A stretch of DNA of 60,000 nucleotides, from positions 3,673,001 to 3,733,000 of the forward strand of contig NC_064039.1 of NCBI RefSeq assembly GCF_932526225.1, written 5' to 3'. Below are positions 57,458 through 60,000 of the stretch, one piece after another. Within the stretch, counting starts at the first letter, position 1. Every line of letters begins with the position of its first letter. This stretch comes from Nematostella vectensis. Lineage: Eukaryota; Cnidaria; Anthozoa; Actiniaria; Edwardsiidae. The translations under genes and the position numbers were made by a program. The notes beneath the pieces are model-generated. The model made no database searches. It was not told the DNA's origin and saw nothing but the letters and a program-made list of their open reading frames with translations.

Positions 57458-57637
57458 ACAGCGAGCTGTGTGTGGCGTAACCGTATAAGACACAGGTCTT
57501 AAGGCCTGGGAACCTGGTTATTGCCTCCCCATTAATGCCCGGGTACCTCAGGTTCCTTTGTGTTACACAGTTCGCTAGATAGCGGTATTGGGACCGAAAT
57601 CTCCAGCCTAGCCGTAAAGCTTAGCTACCATACGCCG
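57458..57637. repeat. Dispersed repeat, copy B (also at 33867-34003)
   Basis: Longer copy of the family described at 33867-34003, with an extra segment TGGCGTAACCGTATAAGACA...GGGAACCT near 57472-57515. It lies 23.6 kb away in the same orientation. Confidence 0.7.
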
Positions 57638-57940
57638 GTGTGTGACCTCTCTTTTCCTTTTTATTAAATGCTGACCAAAAGTCCCAAACTCAGCCGTTCA
57701 TCTTATTAACTGTTCTTTTTATATCATTATTTCCATAGTCAGTATTTTATTCTTAGCCCTATATTTCCAAAATGCCAACACCGCACTCTTATTTCCATCA
57801 ATAAATTTGTAACGGAACACACTTTGCACTCTCTGTCGCGTCATGGATTTTCCGTAAATGACGGTTTGCTCGACAATCCCCATTCAAGAAGAAGAACTCC
57901 GATAAACTCGTTTGAAGCTCTTTTTGTCGTACACTCAATA

Positions 57941-57975
57941 TAAATGAATGAATGAATGAATGAATGAATGAATGA
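57941..57975. repeat. (ATGA)n microsatellite
   Basis: About eight copies of AATG on the plus strand, read as repeated SFIH on the minus strand. Confidence 0.9.
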
Positions 57976-60000
57976 GGCCAATCCAAACCGATTGGCCTCA
58001 AACACCTCGAAATTCCATGCGCACACTAAATGCGCAACTCGTTACACTGCTTAGTTTAGTGCATGACGTCATCGTGTGGGCGTTTGAAAAAAAAAACATG
58101 CGCGAGAAAGCGGGCATTCCTTCTATTTTTATTGATAACACATAAATACCCTTGGAAACCCTTGGATTTGCGTTGGCATTTAACTCAACCTCCCTCCCCC
58201 TCGTGTAATATTTTGTTCTTCGATTTTTTTTTTAGAGACAACTTTTTTGTATTTTTGTTCAAATAGAAAAGATTGATTGTTTTAAATTAGCAAAGGAATT
58301 TTATGGGGTGAAAATGATTAGTTTGAAGGAAGACATCGTGCGCGACCTTGATCAAATTAATTTTTAACAATGAAATGTACGTGTTTTCTAGGCCTCCAGA
58401 TAGATGTAATTGCTGTCCATGGACTCTGTGCTTTATCTTCACGTCTTGTCCCCCGAGTGGAGCATTGCTCGGGCTCCATTGTTCGGGCCCCTTTGTTCTC
58501 GTTTTGTTTGAAGTAGAAACACTGCCGACATCTGAGTCATTTACTAAAAATAATATCAGAAAGGGTGTCGAGCATGGGAGAGCAAAAAAAAAAAAAAAAA
58601 TAGATAAGGATTCTGTTCTTGCTTTTATTTCTTGATCAAATATGAGTTTTTGGTGGCGCTTTTGAGATGCCCTAGAATGGGCCTTTTTGTAGGCAACACT
58701 TTATCAAATTAAGACTTGCCTTTGAGGTGTTTTTCCTTCTCATTTCAACTTGTTTTAGTTACTAGAAGTTTTGAGCCCGCTTGTTGCGATATACAGTCTG
58801 GCCTTGCGTTTGGTTTAGTCTAAGAGTTAAAAAGACCAGTTTGTTGACCTTCTAATTTCTTATGGATTATAATTGTTGTCGTTTAAACTTATCGCCAGTC
58901 ATGGTGAGAAAGCCGTCATCATTCGATAAACATTGACCAATTCGTGGTCTTTCCCAGGATGTTTCCATAATTGCAATCTATGCTTTATTTGTTCTATTCT
59001 CAGGGGTCCAATTGATAGCAGGTGAGTCTACAGAGTTCTCTGAGTGAACATGGCTCAGTCAATACTTCCGCAGGACAGCATTGTCTATCTATTGCAGGTG
59101 GCAGCTTGTGCTAGGTCACCCTGTGTGACTATTGTCTGATGATGTTGCCGGTACTTGTGGCTCTCTAACGTGTAAAAACAATAGGCGGAGCGGAGGGTTG
59201 AAAACAACACACAGGAATGTTTGAACACGACTAGGTCAAGGTCATCTTTCTGTGTTTTGAGCGCGCCCGCCGTTCGCCATATCGTAGTTTCTAGATCCTA
59301 CGCATATTGCGTCATCCTCGCTAATTCAGTATTTGGAACCAAACTATTTTTTTTCTTTTCACGACGGAAGTCAAGGATGATGCTGTGAAAACTTAAAGAA
59401 AGGGGAAGTTTGGTCCTATAGAGGGAATCTGTTGGTAATAAATTGTCACCACGTGCTGTAGAAGAGGTGGTGTTCATGGGTATTTATGCGTCTATTCCAA
59501 ATGACACTAAGAAATCAAGTAACTTTTCGAGCGGCAAACTCGCGTCAAAAGAAATTCAGAAATGGTTGCCGATCTCGTGCCTAAAAGCGACGAAACATAT
59601 AACATGCGCATATAACAGAAGCACTAAATAAATAGTTTTTTTTGTGTAGTTATTTTGCCGCCAAAAGCTGGGTCGCGCGACAGTTGCCACTCAAAACTCA
59701 CTCAAAGTCGCCTATTACAGCTGTTAAGCCATGATTTATGTGTTGCAGCGCGTAATAATTCATAGGTATCAGAAGCCAGCAACGTCCAAGCAACTCCTTG
59801 GATCAAAGACCGCGGGAAATCCACGCGTCACGTATGTTGACGGGTACTACAAAGGGTTTTAGCGACGTTGTGCAATCTTATTTGAGCAGGTGCAAATGAA
59901 TTATATTAGACAACGTACCCTTATGTTTGTAATTGTAGGTTCTGACCTCTTCCTATGTCAACCATTATCAGACTTATTTTTGAGACCATGAAACGCCTAA
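57976..60000. other. Intergenic stretch at the right edge
   Basis: A CRE-like palindrome (TGACGTCA) lies at 58065-58072 and an A17 run near 58585-58601. Open frames such as 58348-58635 show no family signature. No exon could be supported. Confidence 0.45.

Noticed and set aside
1-60000. CRISPR arrays, bacterial operons, prophage or rRNA genes
   Set aside because: The window is clearly eukaryotic (spliced MED25, Zic genes); direct repeats here are minisatellites without unique spacers.

Overview
The window looks like cnidarian nuclear DNA, most likely an anthozoan close to the sea anemone Nematostella vectensis. It is AT-rich and intron-rich in one gene (MED25) and carries two intronless Zic-type zinc-finger genes. 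It also holds many minisatellites, foldback and TIR elements, and a LINE fragment. The species call is inference from gene content; nothing in the sequence names it.

Layout. (1) 1-5437: a MITE-like TIR element (47-550), one minus-strand exon of a probable PLP-dependent class V aminotransferase-like gene running off the left edge, a ~300-bp tandem duplication (2038-2649), and a TIR element (3566-5145) holding a 5'-truncated CR1/L2-like LINE fragment. (2) 5438-21312 (+): a complete MED25 gene, rebuilt here as 21 exons and 851 codons. The VWA domain is first, then the ACID/PTOV domain, then a glutamine-rich tail ending in an LxxLL motif. Its introns hold a 2.45-kb foldback transposon and several minisatellites. 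(3) 21313-26862: intergenic, CAT-rich at its left end. (4) 26863-28128 (+) and 42894-44270 (-): two intronless Zic genes facing each other (convergent), separated by 14.8 kb that holds a 64-bp and a 51-bp minisatellite. (5) 44271-60000: intergenic or unrecognised, with a 37-unit ~71-bp minisatellite (50.1-52.8 kb), a hammerhead-ribozyme repeat insertion (53.0-54.3 kb), and a TATA-driven possible first exon near 55.05 kb.

The most unusual structure is at 53003-54335. Three apparently identical 354-bp units plus a partial fourth carry a type I hammerhead ribozyme on the minus strand, with a self-complementary, loopless stem III. The whole insertion is flanked by a 12-bp direct repeat, and an inverted segment at its right end starts within one base of the predicted ribozyme cleavage site. 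This looks like a metazoan retrozyme-type retroelement caught as a twin-primed insertion of a self-cleaved RNA.

MED25 (a Mediator subunit that binds activators) and the Zic transcription factors both act in Pol II transcription. Their proximity is probably synteny, not a functional cluster.
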